A stretch of DNA of 64,000 nucleotides from Algoriphagus machipongonensis (GTDB lineage: Bacteria; Bacteroidota; Bacteroidia; Cytophagales; Cyclobacteriaceae), in NCBI RefSeq assembly GCF_000166275.1, contig NZ_CM001023.1, forward strand, positions 4,694,501-4,758,500. Direction: 5' to 3'. The translations under genes and the position numbers were made by a program. Shown in pieces: positions 38,134 to 47,635 of this stretch. Under the pieces are notes generated by a model. It ran no database searches, was not told the DNA's origin, and saw nothing but the letters and a program-made list of their open reading frames with translations. Positions within the stretch are counted from its first letter, which is position 1, and each line of letters starts with the position of its first letter.

Positions 38134-39207
38134 TTAAAATTTCCACCCAAGTGTACTTTGAAGGACATAATCAAAATCTGTTGCACCTACTGTCGGTTTG
38201 CTATCATAATTCACTGCTAATCCGATTTTTAAAAAAAAGTCATCGATAAACTTATACGTTGTATCTAACCTTCCATCTGCTCGATACCTACCTTTTTCTG
38301 AGAAACTTTTATAACCGTTCAAGGCACCAGAAAAATTAAATTTCCCAGCATCAAAAATGCTAAAGTCAGTACCAAAAATTGCTTCTCTGGTACTATTTGA
38401 AGGCAAATCCCCGGCAAAATTCTCATCGTTATTGTTAATACCCGCTTGAATATTCCAATACGAGTGGTTGGTATGAATTAGATAAAATCCAGCACCCACT
38501 ACAGTGTTTACCCGAAGGTCAATTAATTGCTGGGTATTGCTCAACAAATTGATCATCCCAACCAAAAAGAAGTCTCTTGGTAAGTAAAAAAGCACATAGG
38601 CTGTCCCATCATACCTTTCAATTGGTTTTGTAGATTCTTGGATGGATCGAATCGCATTGAAGCTGAGTCCTCCTCCCCATCGATCTCCTGAATAGTTCAA
38701 GTTACTTCGAAAGGAATACTGTCTCAGCTTATTAGATCTGGCAAGGTTAAAACCCAAACTTATTTCTCCATTTAACTTACTCGCAAAGCTTTCATTGATT
38801 TCATTTAGCTGCACGACCATTTCTTTATGAACCAACGCCTGATCCTCAGTATCCAAATCTATATTATTTCTTGTCCTTTGACTGGGATCAAAAACAGACA
38901 GTTTCAAAGAATCATTGGAAATAGTTTCCAGTTTTGCTTTTAATCTCTCTCCACTTTGTAAGGTTACCAAATACAGGTGAGCGGTATTTATTTCACTTAC
39001 CTCTTTCCATTTTACCTCGATATCGGAATTAGAATATACTGTTTTGACATAAAGAACTCCTTTGTCCAGATACTTTATTTCCCCAACCAAAATATCTTCG
39101 TTGGATAATCTTAACGTGTCTTTCTGGGCATAGCAAAAATGATGAAACCCTACCAAAAGCAGGGTTCCTAGTACTAGTACTCTATGATAAAGTTTTACAA
39201 TTCCCAT
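38134..39207 (-). CDS. DUF481-family outer-membrane barrel protein (downstream copy)
   Basis: The 357-residue protein has a signal peptide (VLVLGTLLLVGFHHFCYAQ). Residues about 30-125 form a small beta domain (LRLSNEDILVGEIKYLDKGV) that the upstream paralogue shares. From about residue 140 the sequence alternates as membrane strands (GEISLGFNLARSNKLRQYSF, GGGLSFNAIRS, YVLFYLPRDFFLVGMINLLS) and ends with an aromatic C-terminus (STLGWKF), as expected of an outer-membrane barrel. This is the DUF481/YdiY type. It overlaps the upstream paralogue by 13 bases; the pair is a tandem duplication. Function unknown. Confidence 0.82.
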   Translation of the reverse strand: MGIVKLYHRVLVLGTLLLVGFHHFCYAQKDTLRLSNEDILVGEIKYLDKGVLYVKTVYSNSDIEVKWKEVSEINTAHLYLVTLQSGERLKAKLETISNDSLKLSVFDPSQRTRNNIDLDTEDQALVHKEMVVQLNEINESFASKLNGEISLGFNLARSNKLRQYSFRSNLNYSGDRWGGGLSFNAIRSIQESTKPIERYDGTAYVLFYLPRDFFLVGMINLLSNTQQLIDLRVNTVVGAGFYLIHTNHSYWNIQAGINNNDENFAGDLPSNSTREAIFGTDFSIFDAGKFNFSGALNGYKSFSEKGRYRADGRLDTTYKFIDDFFLKIGLAVNYDSKPTVGATDFDYVLQSTLGWKF

Positions 39208-40265
39208 CCAACAGTGGTTTGAAAGATATAATCCAGGCTAGTTGCCCCTTCAATAGGCATATTATCGTAGTTCATGGTGGTTCCCACTTTTACATAAAAA
39301 TCATCCAAGAATTCATATTTCACATCCAAGCTAAAATCTGTTCTGAAACGTCCTGACTCTGTGAGAGAGGGGTATGAAATCAAACTTGTGAGTAAAGTCA
39401 AATCACCTATGTCATAAAGATTTAACTGGGCACCTAGCATAGCTTCCCCAGATTTTCTAGAAGGAGTATCATCAAAATAAGTTTCAGAGTTTAAGTTGAT
39501 ACCGGCCTGAAAACCAAAATAAGTCTGGTTGGTGTGGATAAGGTATTTACCTAGACCTATTTGGTTACCAATCCTGCTTTTTATCAGCTGCTCTGTATTA
39601 GATAAATAGGTAAGATTGTAAAGTAAAAACCAATCCTTTGGTAGAAAGAAGTTAAATACTCCATTAGCGTCCGTACGCTTTACTGGGTCTACTTCATCTT
39701 GATTCGAGCGGAGAGAGTTATATGAAGCGTTGGCTTTCCAACGATCTGCTAAATATCCCAGACCACTCCTTACATTAAACTGCCTCAAATTATTTGCTTT
39801 GGTAACACTCCAACCCAAATCAATATTCGCTGACAGTCTACTCCAAAACCCATCATCCAAGGCATTTAAATAAACAATTTCCCCAAATGGAACATCTATG
39901 GAACCTCCACCTAAATCTTCTGTGTTATCGTTTTTCTTCTTTTTACCTATAGTAAGAAGTCGATCAGGATCGTAAGTGTTTATACTTATGGTACTATCAT
40001 TCACGCTATTAATGGTACCATTGTAACGTTTTCCATTTGATAGTGTAATTAGATATTTGGTTTCGGAGAAAAGCTGCGAAATACCATCCCAGGAAATCTT
40101 AAAATCTGAGTCACTATAATCTGTCTCTACTGTGACCACCCCTTTGTCCATACTTTTTATTTCACCTATGATGACATCCTTATTTTTCAGTATCAAAGAA
40201 TCTGTTTGTGCATAGGCTCCGAATGACAAACTAAAAGCAAATAATAATTGTAAAAATTTCTTCAT
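39195..40265 (-). CDS. DUF481-family outer-membrane barrel protein (upstream copy)
   Basis: I chose the ATG at 40265, which starts the signal peptide MKKFLQLLFAFSLSFGAYAQ (356 residues); an ATG at 40277 would add four residues. The layout equals that of the downstream copy: a shared N-terminal beta domain (LILKNKDVIIGEIKSMDKGV), then barrel strands (SANIDLGWSVTKANNLRQFN, GVFNFFLPKDWFLLYNLTYL), and an aromatic end (TTVGWEL). The similarity to its neighbour is clear over nearly the whole length. It is separated from the TonB receptor gene by a terminator and is probably co-transcribed with its copy. Substrate and partners are unknown. Confidence 0.82.
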   Translation of the reverse strand: MKKFLQLLFAFSLSFGAYAQTDSLILKNKDVIIGEIKSMDKGVVTVETDYSDSDFKISWDGISQLFSETKYLITLSNGKRYNGTINSVNDSTISINTYDPDRLLTIGKKKKNDNTEDLGGGSIDVPFGEIVYLNALDDGFWSRLSANIDLGWSVTKANNLRQFNVRSGLGYLADRWKANASYNSLRSNQDEVDPVKRTDANGVFNFFLPKDWFLLYNLTYLSNTEQLIKSRIGNQIGLGKYLIHTNQTYFGFQAGINLNSETYFDDTPSRKSGEAMLGAQLNLYDIGDLTLLTSLISYPSLTESGRFRTDFSLDVKYEFLDDFYVKVGTTMNYDNMPIEGATSLDYIFQTTVGWEL

Positions 40266-40290
40266 ATGATATACCATTTACAGTAAAAAT

Positions 40291-40323
40291 AGAAAAACAC
40301 CTCTAAAAAGTAGGTGTTTTTCT
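40291..40323 (-). terminator. Intrinsic terminator of the TonB-dependent receptor gene
   Basis: On the minus strand a 10-bp stem (AAAAACACCT / AGGTGTTTTT, 40293-40321) is followed by TCTATTTTT. It lies about 35 bases past the receptor stop. Confidence 0.8.
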
Positions 40324-40356
40324 ATATGAACTTTATGATTTTAAAACTTTCAAGGT

Positions 40357-43300
40357 TTAAAATAAATATCTCAAACCAAACTGCATGCTCCAGGTAGTAG
40401 AGAAATTACTAACATTCTGATAAGGGGAAGAAGCTAAGTTTCCAGAAACCTGACCCATCACGTAATTTGGATTTACGCTTACGTCTCCAGATCTAGACAG
40501 CAAATTCTGAGATCCATTCAATCTCTGCTGAATACCCCAGTCCTTATTAAGAAGGTTACCAAAATTGACGATATCCAAACTCAATTGAAGCGTATTTCTT
40601 GTATCTCCAATATTGGTGAAAATATCTTGTAGAATTCTCACATCAAATCTGCTCAAATAAGGCATTACTAGCGCATTTCGAGGTACATAGTCTCCTCTGA
40701 ACTCTTCTAGGTCATTGTCCTCAACATATTGATCAAATGCGGCTGCTTGCTCTGCAGCAGTATAAACTACATTTCCATTAGACACAATATCTACGAAGTT
40801 GAAGTCGCTCGTATTTTCAGGAATGAATAGCAAGTCAGCATTGACACCATCACCATTCAGGTCATTTCCATAAGTGTAAGAATATCTTCCTTGGTTAGCT
40901 CCAGAATAATAAACACCTACAGTGGTGGCAAAATGGTTGGCATACTCCACTCGATAGCTAAAGTTAGCAACCACTCTATTTGGCACTGCAAAATCAGAAA
41001 TGTGTAGCATCTGATCATTTGGAGAGTTGATGTTAGGACTTGCTCCCCAAGCCGAACTTGCATTCGAACCAGAGTTAGCACTCACTTCTTTTGCTGCTGA
41101 ATAGGTATAGAAAACACTTCCAGAGAAGCCATTGTACTCAGGCACAGAAATACCTAAAGTAGCCGAGAAAGCATGACCTTTAACATCTGTGTTTGAAAGG
41201 ATCGTCGCATTGTTTGCTCCCATCACAGGGTTGTAAGTGATATCATCCGTATCCAAAACCAATTCTCTATCATCGCCTGCGCTGTTCATTCTATCAGGAG
41301 AAATAGCTCTGTTAGCACCAAACTGGAATACCCCGTTTATGTCTCTTGTGTAAAGTAAATCAGCTGTCAACATAAATGGAGAGTTACCCAATTTATAATC
41401 AGCACCTAAACTTGATCTCCAAACCATTGGCATTTTGAAGTCTGTATCTACCAAAGCAAAAGAACTTGGCGCTCCCTGTTCGGGCGTTTTAATAAATACG
41501 TCTTCTGCACCTTCTGGCGGGTTTTCTACATAGTAATATCTTTCTGGCTGGAAAGTTACATTTCCTATCCAACCTTCAACCTGCCCGTAGCTTCCTGGCT
41601 CTACATTATTTTGCAATACACCTGCGCCTGTTGGCATGTTTGTTAACCAAACAAATGGAACTCTTCCTGAGAATACACCGGTACCACCTCTAAGGATAAG
41701 GCTTCTATCACCGTTGACATCATAATTAAATCCAAATCTTGGCGAAAGCATCAATTTGGAGTCAGGCCAGCTTCCAGAGTCATAATTCTTCGGATTGTAC
41801 TCTGTATCCAATAATGTGATATCGTTAATGGAAGGATTTGGAGTCAAATCATTTAGATAAATAGGTAATTCAGCTCTTAAGCCAAGCGTCAAGGACAACT
41901 GGTCATTCACTGAAAATTTATCTTGTGCATAAAGAGAGGCTAAGCCGAAATTAACTCTGGCATAGGTCTCTTGCCCTTCGTAAGGATATGTCAATCCAAA
42001 CATGATTGGAGCTACTTCATTAGCAGTACCAGTGGTCAAGAAATCTTCTACAGAAGCATACCTGTAATAAGAAGTACCCATTCTCACATAAGAGTTACCA
42101 AATTTTTGAATTTCAAAAGCAGCACCTCCAGTGATTGTATGACGGCCTTCAATATAGGTCAGGTTGTTAATAAATGAGAAGTTATCATTTACCACATCAT
42201 TATTGTAAGAGAACAACTCCGTACCGAAGGTCATATAGTTCATATCACCGTTTCCGATTCCACCATCCCAGATATCAACCATTGGAAATAGTTGGTCACC
42301 TGGAGTAGTTCTAGTATCCTGGATTTTAGAGTAGGTAAACAAGAACTGGTTGGAAACTTTTGGACTGAAATAAGAATTCAATTCCGCTGTGATAGATTTT
42401 ACTGAGTTTTCAAATCCATAGGCAGAATTTTCAAAAGCAATAGAATTAGGACCTACCCTTGCTCCTGCCGGAAAAGGCGTTCTTGGTCTAGGACCAGAAG
42501 TAGCATTGGTTGTCTGAGGGGAAGTACCCACCACTTGATTATACCTTACTGCTAACTTGTGCTTATCGTTAATGTTCCAGTCAATTCTAGCCAAAAACTT
42601 CGTACTCGCTTGTTCAGCTTCATTTGCGTAACCTTGATATCTTCCTGGGTCATATCCCCATTGGTTGATCAAATGATCTCTAACACTTTCGAGGTCAGAA
42701 ACAGTCGTTCTAGAAATGTTATTTTCAGGATTAGAAACCCCATCTGTAGAAGCTTTCCAAAGGTTTGCTCCAGAGGCATTTGCTCCTGTGTTTACTTCTC
42801 TTTCACCATTTACAAAGAAGAAAAGTTTGTTTTTGATGATTGGCCCACCTAGTCTGAAACCAAAATTCTTAGTCGCTGCATCCACTTTTTCCAGCTCATT
42901 TTCTCCAATCTTTCTTCCTTGAAGACTTTGGTTTTTCCCAAAGAAATAAGCTGAACCTGACATTGTGTTGGTACCGCTACGGGTTACCGCATTGATACCT
43001 GCTCCTGTAAAACCTGATTGAGTAACATCAAATGGAGCAATGTTTACAGAAATTTGCTCAATCGCATCTAAAGAAATTGGCTGAGAGTTTCCTCCTGGAA
43101 GGGGGTTGCTACTTAAACCAAACCCATTATTGAAGTTAGCACCATCAATTTGAATGTTATTGTATCTAGCATCTCGTCCTGCGAAAGAAGTTCCGTTAGC
43201 CTGTGGAGTCAATCGAGTGAATTCCGTGACACTTCTATTGATTTGAGGCAGCTCTGTTAATTGCTTTGTAGAAATACTGGTAGAGGTACCTGTTTTATCA

Positions 43301-43698
43301 GATTCAAGTTCACCAGTCCTACTACCCGTCACCAAAACTTCTCCTAATTCTGTAGCATCATCCCCTAGGACCACATTCACTACATAGGGCTCACCTAATC
43401 TTAGGATTATCCCAGAGAAAGTGGAAGTTTCATATCCAATAAAACTTACTGTAACAGTGTATGGCCCCCCAATTCTCATATTTGGAATCGTGAACCTACC
43501 ATCTAAGTTTGATACAGCACCGTATCTTGTTCCTGATGGCTCGTGTGTCGCAACGATATTTGCCCCTGGAAGGGTCTCGCCATCCGCATCATTAATCTGC
43601 CCTTGAATAGAGCTTGTTGTTACCTGTGCCTGAGCCATTCCTAATCCCAAGGAAATGAACAACATAACAAGGAAACTTCTCAGTAAATTTTGCCTCAT
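40357..43698 (-). CDS. Oar-like TonB-dependent receptor with carboxypeptidase-like regulatory domain
   Basis: The 1113-residue outer-membrane protein has a signal peptide (SFLVMLFISLGLGMAQAQ). A carboxypeptidase-regulatory-like (CarboxypepD_reg) domain spans about 28-112 (SIQGQINDADGETLPGANIV, GPYTVTVSFIGYETSTFSGI). The plug domain (about 120-240) contains EVLVTGSRTGELESDKTG and YNNIQIDGANFNNGFGLSS. A 22-strand barrel fills the rest and ends LRYLF with a C-terminal aromatic. This matches the Oar-like TonB receptors of Bacteroidota rather than SusC, and no SusD is beside it. The ligand is unknown. A 13-bp inverted repeat lies 80-127 bases upstream of the start. Confidence 0.9.
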   Translation of the reverse strand: MRQNLLRSFLVMLFISLGLGMAQAQVTTSSIQGQINDADGETLPGANIVATHEPSGTRYGAVSNLDGRFTIPNMRIGGPYTVTVSFIGYETSTFSGIILRLGEPYVVNVVLGDDATELGEVLVTGSRTGELESDKTGTSTSISTKQLTELPQINRSVTEFTRLTPQANGTSFAGRDARYNNIQIDGANFNNGFGLSSNPLPGGNSQPISLDAIEQISVNIAPFDVTQSGFTGAGINAVTRSGTNTMSGSAYFFGKNQSLQGRKIGENELEKVDAATKNFGFRLGGPIIKNKLFFFVNGEREVNTGANASGANLWKASTDGVSNPENNISRTTVSDLESVRDHLINQWGYDPGRYQGYANEAEQASTKFLARIDWNINDKHKLAVRYNQVVGTSPQTTNATSGPRPRTPFPAGARVGPNSIAFENSAYGFENSVKSITAELNSYFSPKVSNQFLFTYSKIQDTRTTPGDQLFPMVDIWDGGIGNGDMNYMTFGTELFSYNNDVVNDNFSFINNLTYIEGRHTITGGAAFEIQKFGNSYVRMGTSYYRYASVEDFLTTGTANEVAPIMFGLTYPYEGQETYARVNFGLASLYAQDKFSVNDQLSLTLGLRAELPIYLNDLTPNPSINDITLLDTEYNPKNYDSGSWPDSKLMLSPRFGFNYDVNGDRSLILRGGTGVFSGRVPFVWLTNMPTGAGVLQNNVEPGSYGQVEGWIGNVTFQPERYYYVENPPEGAEDVFIKTPEQGAPSSFALVDTDFKMPMVWRSSLGADYKLGNSPFMLTADLLYTRDINGVFQFGANRAISPDRMNSAGDDRELVLDTDDITYNPVMGANNATILSNTDVKGHAFSATLGISVPEYNGFSGSVFYTYSAAKEVSANSGSNASSAWGASPNINSPNDQMLHISDFAVPNRVVANFSYRVEYANHFATTVGVYYSGANQGRYSYTYGNDLNGDGVNADLLFIPENTSDFNFVDIVSNGNVVYTAAEQAAAFDQYVEDNDLEEFRGDYVPRNALVMPYLSRFDVRILQDIFTNIGDTRNTLQLSLDIVNFGNLLNKDWGIQQRLNGSQNLLSRSGDVSVNPNYVMGQVSGNLASSPYQNVSNFSTTWSMQFGLRYLF

Positions 43699-44043
43699 AA
43701 TTTATTGGTTTTGATATAAGTTGGTTTGATTATTAAATCACAGCAAAAGTAAAATTGTGATACGGCATTCTGGGATATTTATTGTTAAATTTCAACACTC
43801 GAATTTCACATTATTTAACAATAAATTAATATAAATCAGCTATTAATATTCTCTTTCCTACAAAAATTCTTTCGATTTTTTAGTGCTAGACAGAAGATTT
43901 TAAGAGTTTATTGAATTTTTTGTTGTTAGTCAGGTATTATACTTAGACTTAAAACAAATTTGTAATTCTTTAAATTGATCGGGATTTCATCCTGTGATTA
44001 CAGAATAAGAAGGTTAATTTTACCTCTCAAATAATTATTCCCT
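43699..44043. other. Divergent intergenic region of the TonB receptor and YhhN genes
   Basis: This 345-base AT-rich gap has no gene. It holds a perfect 13-bp inverted repeat (43778-43825, listed separately) and a minus-strand -7-like box TACTTTTG (43744-43751) without a clear -33 box. The plus-strand promoter of the YhhN gene could not be placed. Confidence 0.55.
43778..43825. promoter_or_regulatory. 13-bp inverted repeat, candidate operator for the TonB receptor
   Basis: TTTATTGTTAAAT (43778-43790) and its exact complement ATTTAACAATAAA (43813-43825) flank a 22-base spacer. The repeat lies 80-127 bases upstream of the receptor start codon and just upstream of its candidate -7 box. There is no T run, so it is not a terminator. 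The protein that would bind is unknown. Confidence 0.45.
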
Positions 44044-44733
44044 TTGAAAGATAAAAGCATAGTCTGGCTGTATTTATTCCTTTTTGCGACCTTAGTAGAT
44101 ATCGCTTTTCTACTGGAGTACAAATCTCATTTAAGGTTTTTTTCAAAGCCATTAATACTTCTAGGCCTGATCATTTACTTCTTTAAAATCACTAAGCCAA
44201 TAGCAAGTACATTATTGACAAAAGCTATTTTGGGAGCCTTAATTTTCTCTTGGATTGGTGACATTTTACTGCTTTGGCCTCAACTATTTGCCTATGGTCT
44301 CGGGGCATTTTTATTGGCACATGTTTGCTATATCATTGGGTTTAAGGTTGCTCAAAAGAATCCCGGGCAAATCAAAAATGTAAATTTTATCAAGATTTTC
44401 TTTTTAAACCTCCCCTTTTACATTTTGGCGGCCTTTGTTTACTATTTGACCCAACCTAATCTTGGTATTTTAAAAATTCCCGTAATCATCTATATCATTG
44501 CAATCGTATCGATGGTTACCACAGCAAGAGAAAGGTTTGGGAAATGCAACATTGCTAGTTTTTGGCAAGTGATGATCGGAGCCTCCCTGTTTTTTATCTC
44601 AGATGGTTTATTAGCTCTTAATCGCTTTTACCTAGAATTTCCCGAATCAGGAATATTGGTGATGGGTACATACGCTGTTGCCCAGCTACTGATCGTGATG
44701 GGAATTAGAAGCCATTTAATCCAGCCGCAATAA
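44044..44733 (+). CDS. YhhN-family membrane protein (lysoplasmalogenase-like)
   Basis: The 229-residue protein has about seven membrane helices. Family signatures are FSWIGDILLLWPQ near residue 75 and FFISDGLLALNRFYL near 185. Eukaryotic members (TMEM86B) are lysoplasmalogenases, and bacterial ones are of uncertain function. The start is a TTG at 44044, because the frame is closed by TAA at 44032 and no ATG lies between. A DUF3820 protein gene follows after 29 bases and may be co-transcribed. Confidence 0.8.
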   Translation: MKDKSIVWLYLFLFATLVDIAFLLEYKSHLRFFSKPLILLGLIIYFFKITKPIASTLLTKAILGALIFSWIGDILLLWPQLFAYGLGAFLLAHVCYIIGFKVAQKNPGQIKNVNFIKIFFLNLPFYILAAFVYYLTQPNLGILKIPVIIYIIAIVSMVTTARERFGKCNIASFWQVMIGASLFFISDGLLALNRFYLEFPESGILVMGTYAVAQLLIVMGIRSHLIQPQ

Positions 44734-44762
44734 ACATAACTTCAACACCTGCAAAATTCCTT

Positions 44763-44978
44763 ATGGACAAGCAAATCCTCATCGATTTAGTTACCAAGAG
44801 AATGCCTTTTGGTAAATACAAAGGAAAGCTTCTTTGTGATATTCCAGAACATTACCTAGTCTGGATGCATGGTCAGGGCTTTCCTGAAGGGAAACTTGGG
44901 ATGTGGCTTCACACACTTTATGAGATAAGACTTAATGGGTTGGAGGATATTTTGAGAGAATTAAGGAGGAATTATTGA
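44763..44978 (+). CDS. DUF3820 family protein
   Basis: The 71-residue protein begins MDKQILIDLVTKRMPFGKYK and has the conserved GKYKGKLLCDIPEHYLVWM pattern of the DUF3820 family. Members are small, often annotated as putative quorum-sensing-regulated virulence factors, and related to a short exonuclease-associated module. Function is not established. It follows the YhhN gene closely and is convergent with nagA, ending 17 bases before the nagA stop. Confidence 0.8.
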   Translation: MDKQILIDLVTKRMPFGKYKGKLLCDIPEHYLVWMHGQGFPEGKLGMWLHTLYEIRLNGLEDILRELRRNY

Positions 44979-44994
44979 TCTTAAACCATTAGAA

Positions 44995-46149
44995 TCAATG
45001 CTTCTTTGAATACACCAGCTCTCCAGCTTTTACCGCCTGTAGGATTTCCAATTCGGTTGCTTTGAAATCTAACACCAGCAAATCTGCTTTATTTCCTCTC
45101 CTTAGTCCGACAGATTTCTCCTTATTAATATATTGTAAGGGTCTTATGGAAGCCATTTCAATAGCCTCTGGCAAAGTAGCTAGCTGATGCTTCACCAAAA
45201 AATTCACGCATTGAAGTAAAGAAGAAGCGGAACCTGCCAATAATTCGGGCTTTTTCTCCATAAACAATCTTCCATATTTGTTTAGTACTACTTCTCCACC
45301 AATTGGACTTTGATATTTCCCAGGAGGAAGCCCCGCAAACTGTGTGGAATCGCTGATAAGAAAAGTGTATTCAGGCTTCACTTTCATAAAAACTTTAATG
45401 ACTGCTTCCGGTAGATGAAATCCATCAGCGATGATACTCATCCACAGTTTTTCAGATGCTAGCTGATCCCAAAGATAGTTGGGATGTCTCGGCAGCATGA
45501 GGTGGGCAGCATTTCCGAGATGGGTGGATAAAGTGGCACCTGCTTTTACCGCAGCTTCTATCTGGGAAGTATTTGCAGCTGTATGCCCAATCGCTACTTT
45601 TACTCCCGATTCGACACATTTCTCAATAAACCCATTAGATTCCGTCCATTCTGGGGAAACTGTAATCAGTTCAATCCTTCCTTCAGTCTCCTCTTGCCAA
45701 GCACAGAACTTTTCCCAATTGGGTGCTTGAATATATTCTAAAGGATGTGCTCCTCTAGGACCTTCCTCTTTTGATAGAAAAGGACCTTCTAAGTGAATCC
45801 CCTGAATCGTATTTTGAACGAGTTTATTAGAGGAACAAGCTTTGGAAATGGTTTTTAATGATCTTCGAATAGATTCATCACTATTGGTGATAACAGTTGG
45901 GAAATAGGTGGTTACCCCATTTTCTAACAACGTCTGTGTAACATTTTGAATTTCAGACTCCTCTAAATTTGAATCGTTAAAATCTATCCCTTGGAAACCA
46001 TTTACTTGAAGGTCAACAAACCCTGGTGCAATCAGGCTTTTCGATTCTGTTGCTTCCAATTCTATGATCTCTAAAATGATTCCATCTTTAATAATCACTT
46101 TGATTGGTTTCCCAGTCTGATAATGTATCCCTTCTATGCTGTTATTCAT
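44995..46149 (-). CDS. nagA: N-acetylglucosamine-6-phosphate deacetylase
   Basis: NagA removes acetate from GlcNAc-6-phosphate to give GlcN-6-phosphate, which NagB then deaminates. The amidohydrolase motifs are IAPGFVDLQVNGFQG, the metal/catalytic segment IHLEGPFLSKEEGPRGAHP, VAIGHTAANTSQI, TLSTHLGNAAHLMLPRHPN, and the catalytic Asp in FLISDSTQFAGLPPG. The start is uncertain: the ATG at 46149 (MNNSIEGIHY, 384 residues) avoids overlap with the symporter gene, while an ATG at 46173 would add 8 residues and overlap by 14 bases. It is the last gene of the nagB-symporter-nagA operon. Confidence 0.92.
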   Translation of the reverse strand: MNNSIEGIHYQTGKPIKVIIKDGIILEIIELEATESKSLIAPGFVDLQVNGFQGIDFNDSNLEESEIQNVTQTLLENGVTTYFPTVITNSDESIRRSLKTISKACSSNKLVQNTIQGIHLEGPFLSKEEGPRGAHPLEYIQAPNWEKFCAWQEETEGRIELITVSPEWTESNGFIEKCVESGVKVAIGHTAANTSQIEAAVKAGATLSTHLGNAAHLMLPRHPNYLWDQLASEKLWMSIIADGFHLPEAVIKVFMKVKPEYTFLISDSTQFAGLPPGKYQSPIGGEVVLNKYGRLFMEKKPELLAGSASSLLQCVNFLVKHQLATLPEAIEMASIRPLQYINKEKSVGLRRGNKADLLVLDFKATELEILQAVKAGELVYSKKH

Positions 46150-46159
46150 AAGGATGGGT

Positions 46160-47632
46160 TTAATCTTTCGCACTCAGGTTACTTAAAAGTTGCTTCACTT
46201 CTATCGAAGGTTCTTTTTTACTTAGCCAACCAGAAATGGTGTATAATAATAAAGAAACAATAGTAGGCGCACCTATAGAAACTGCCAACAAATCCACTGG
46301 GAATAATTTAAGAAGTATAAAAGTTATCAATCCACCCAGAATAGAAATCACAGCAATTTTTCCATCACTCCGCTTAAATGCCGGCAATAAACCTAAAATC
46401 ATCGGGATTGCTATTGGCCCCAACAAGGCTGCAAACCAAGAGATTATTAAGCCGATAACTCCACCAAAATGAGATGAATTTAAGGCAGTAAGTATGGTCA
46501 GAAGGGTAAAACTAAATGTCGTTATTCTGGCTAACCTTAAACTTTTCGCCTTTGATAGGATTCTCACTTTAGGAAATAATATTGGTAAAATATCTCTACT
46601 GATGACTGCTGATATGGTATTGGAATCCGAAGCCGTCATGGAAAGTGTATTCGCAAATAGGGAGGCTAATATCAACCCTACCAGCCCTGCAGGCAAAAAT
46701 TGTAAGACCAGCTTCCCATAAGAAAGAGTAGGGTCAGCCAGATTTTCAAAAAATATTGGAGCTGCGAACATTGGGTAGAATAAGATCAAAGGCCAGATGA
46801 AATACAATAAAGAGGATAATATTGCTGCTTTTTTTGCGACGAGCCCTGAAGTTGTAGAAATGAATCTAGTAGCCAAATTCCATGTTCCACCACTATAACT
46901 GAAAAAATTAATTACCAACATCACTAAGGCAAAACCTAAGGTATATGGATCATGAAAAAACTGGGAGTTTTCAGCTGGCAACCTATCCCATAAAGATACA
47001 ATGCCTCCAATTCCATCTCCCAATTGAACAAGGATCATCACAAACATGGTCAGTCCAGCCAAAACCTGGATTACAAATTGTCCTAAATCATTCCAGACAT
47101 CCGCCCAAAGTCCCCCAATAGTAATATATATCAGTGAAACAAACCCAACCAAGAGCACTCCAAAAGTAATGGAAGAACCACTGAATACATTTAATAAAAT
47201 TGCGATGGCAGCCAATTTTCCTCCGGTGTCAAAAACCTTGATCAAGGTGCCTACCCAGGCAATTAATTGCTGGGTGGGTAAATTGTATCTCACTAATAGG
47301 TACTCTGTTGGGGACTGAATTCCAGAAAGTATTCTCAAACGAGACCAACGAGGCGCGATATAAAATGCGGCAATCAACACTGAAATCCCCACAGTAAATG
47401 CCCACCACACATAAATTGTAAATCCATGGGTATAGGCAATGCCTGCGTAGGCGACAAAAACTGCTCCACTATAACCTGAAACATGGTGAGAAATACCGGA
47501 TAGCCACCAAGGTAATTTTCCTCCTGCAGTAAAAAAATCAGCAGAATTATTCACCTTGAAATAAGCCCATACACCTATGGATATAAGCATCAGGAAATAC
47601 AAAGCGAGAATAATCCAATCCAGTAACTCCAT
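46160..47632 (-). CDS. Sodium:solute symporter (SSS family), probable amino-sugar transporter
   Basis: The 490-residue protein has about 13 membrane helices. SSS signatures are FTAGGKLPWWLSGISHHVSG, IYITIGGLWADVWNDLGQFV and SMTASDSNTISAVISRDI. The family couples sugar or solute uptake to sodium. Its place between nagB (3-base gap) and nagA suggests that it imports GlcNAc, glucosamine or a related sugar. An SSS transporter does not phosphorylate its cargo, so a separate kinase is needed, and none is in the window. Confidence 0.9.
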   Translation of the reverse strand: MELLDWIILALYFLMLISIGVWAYFKVNNSADFFTAGGKLPWWLSGISHHVSGYSGAVFVAYAGIAYTHGFTIYVWWAFTVGISVLIAAFYIAPRWSRLRILSGIQSPTEYLLVRYNLPTQQLIAWVGTLIKVFDTGGKLAAIAILLNVFSGSSITFGVLLVGFVSLIYITIGGLWADVWNDLGQFVIQVLAGLTMFVMILVQLGDGIGGIVSLWDRLPAENSQFFHDPYTLGFALVMLVINFFSYSGGTWNLATRFISTTSGLVAKKAAILSSLLYFIWPLILFYPMFAAPIFFENLADPTLSYGKLVLQFLPAGLVGLILASLFANTLSMTASDSNTISAVISRDILPILFPKVRILSKAKSLRLARITTFSFTLLTILTALNSSHFGGVIGLIISWFAALLGPIAIPMILGLLPAFKRSDGKIAVISILGGLITFILLKLFPVDLLAVSIGAPTIVSLLLYTISGWLSKKEPSIEVKQLLSNLSAKD

Positions 47633-47635
47633 GAA

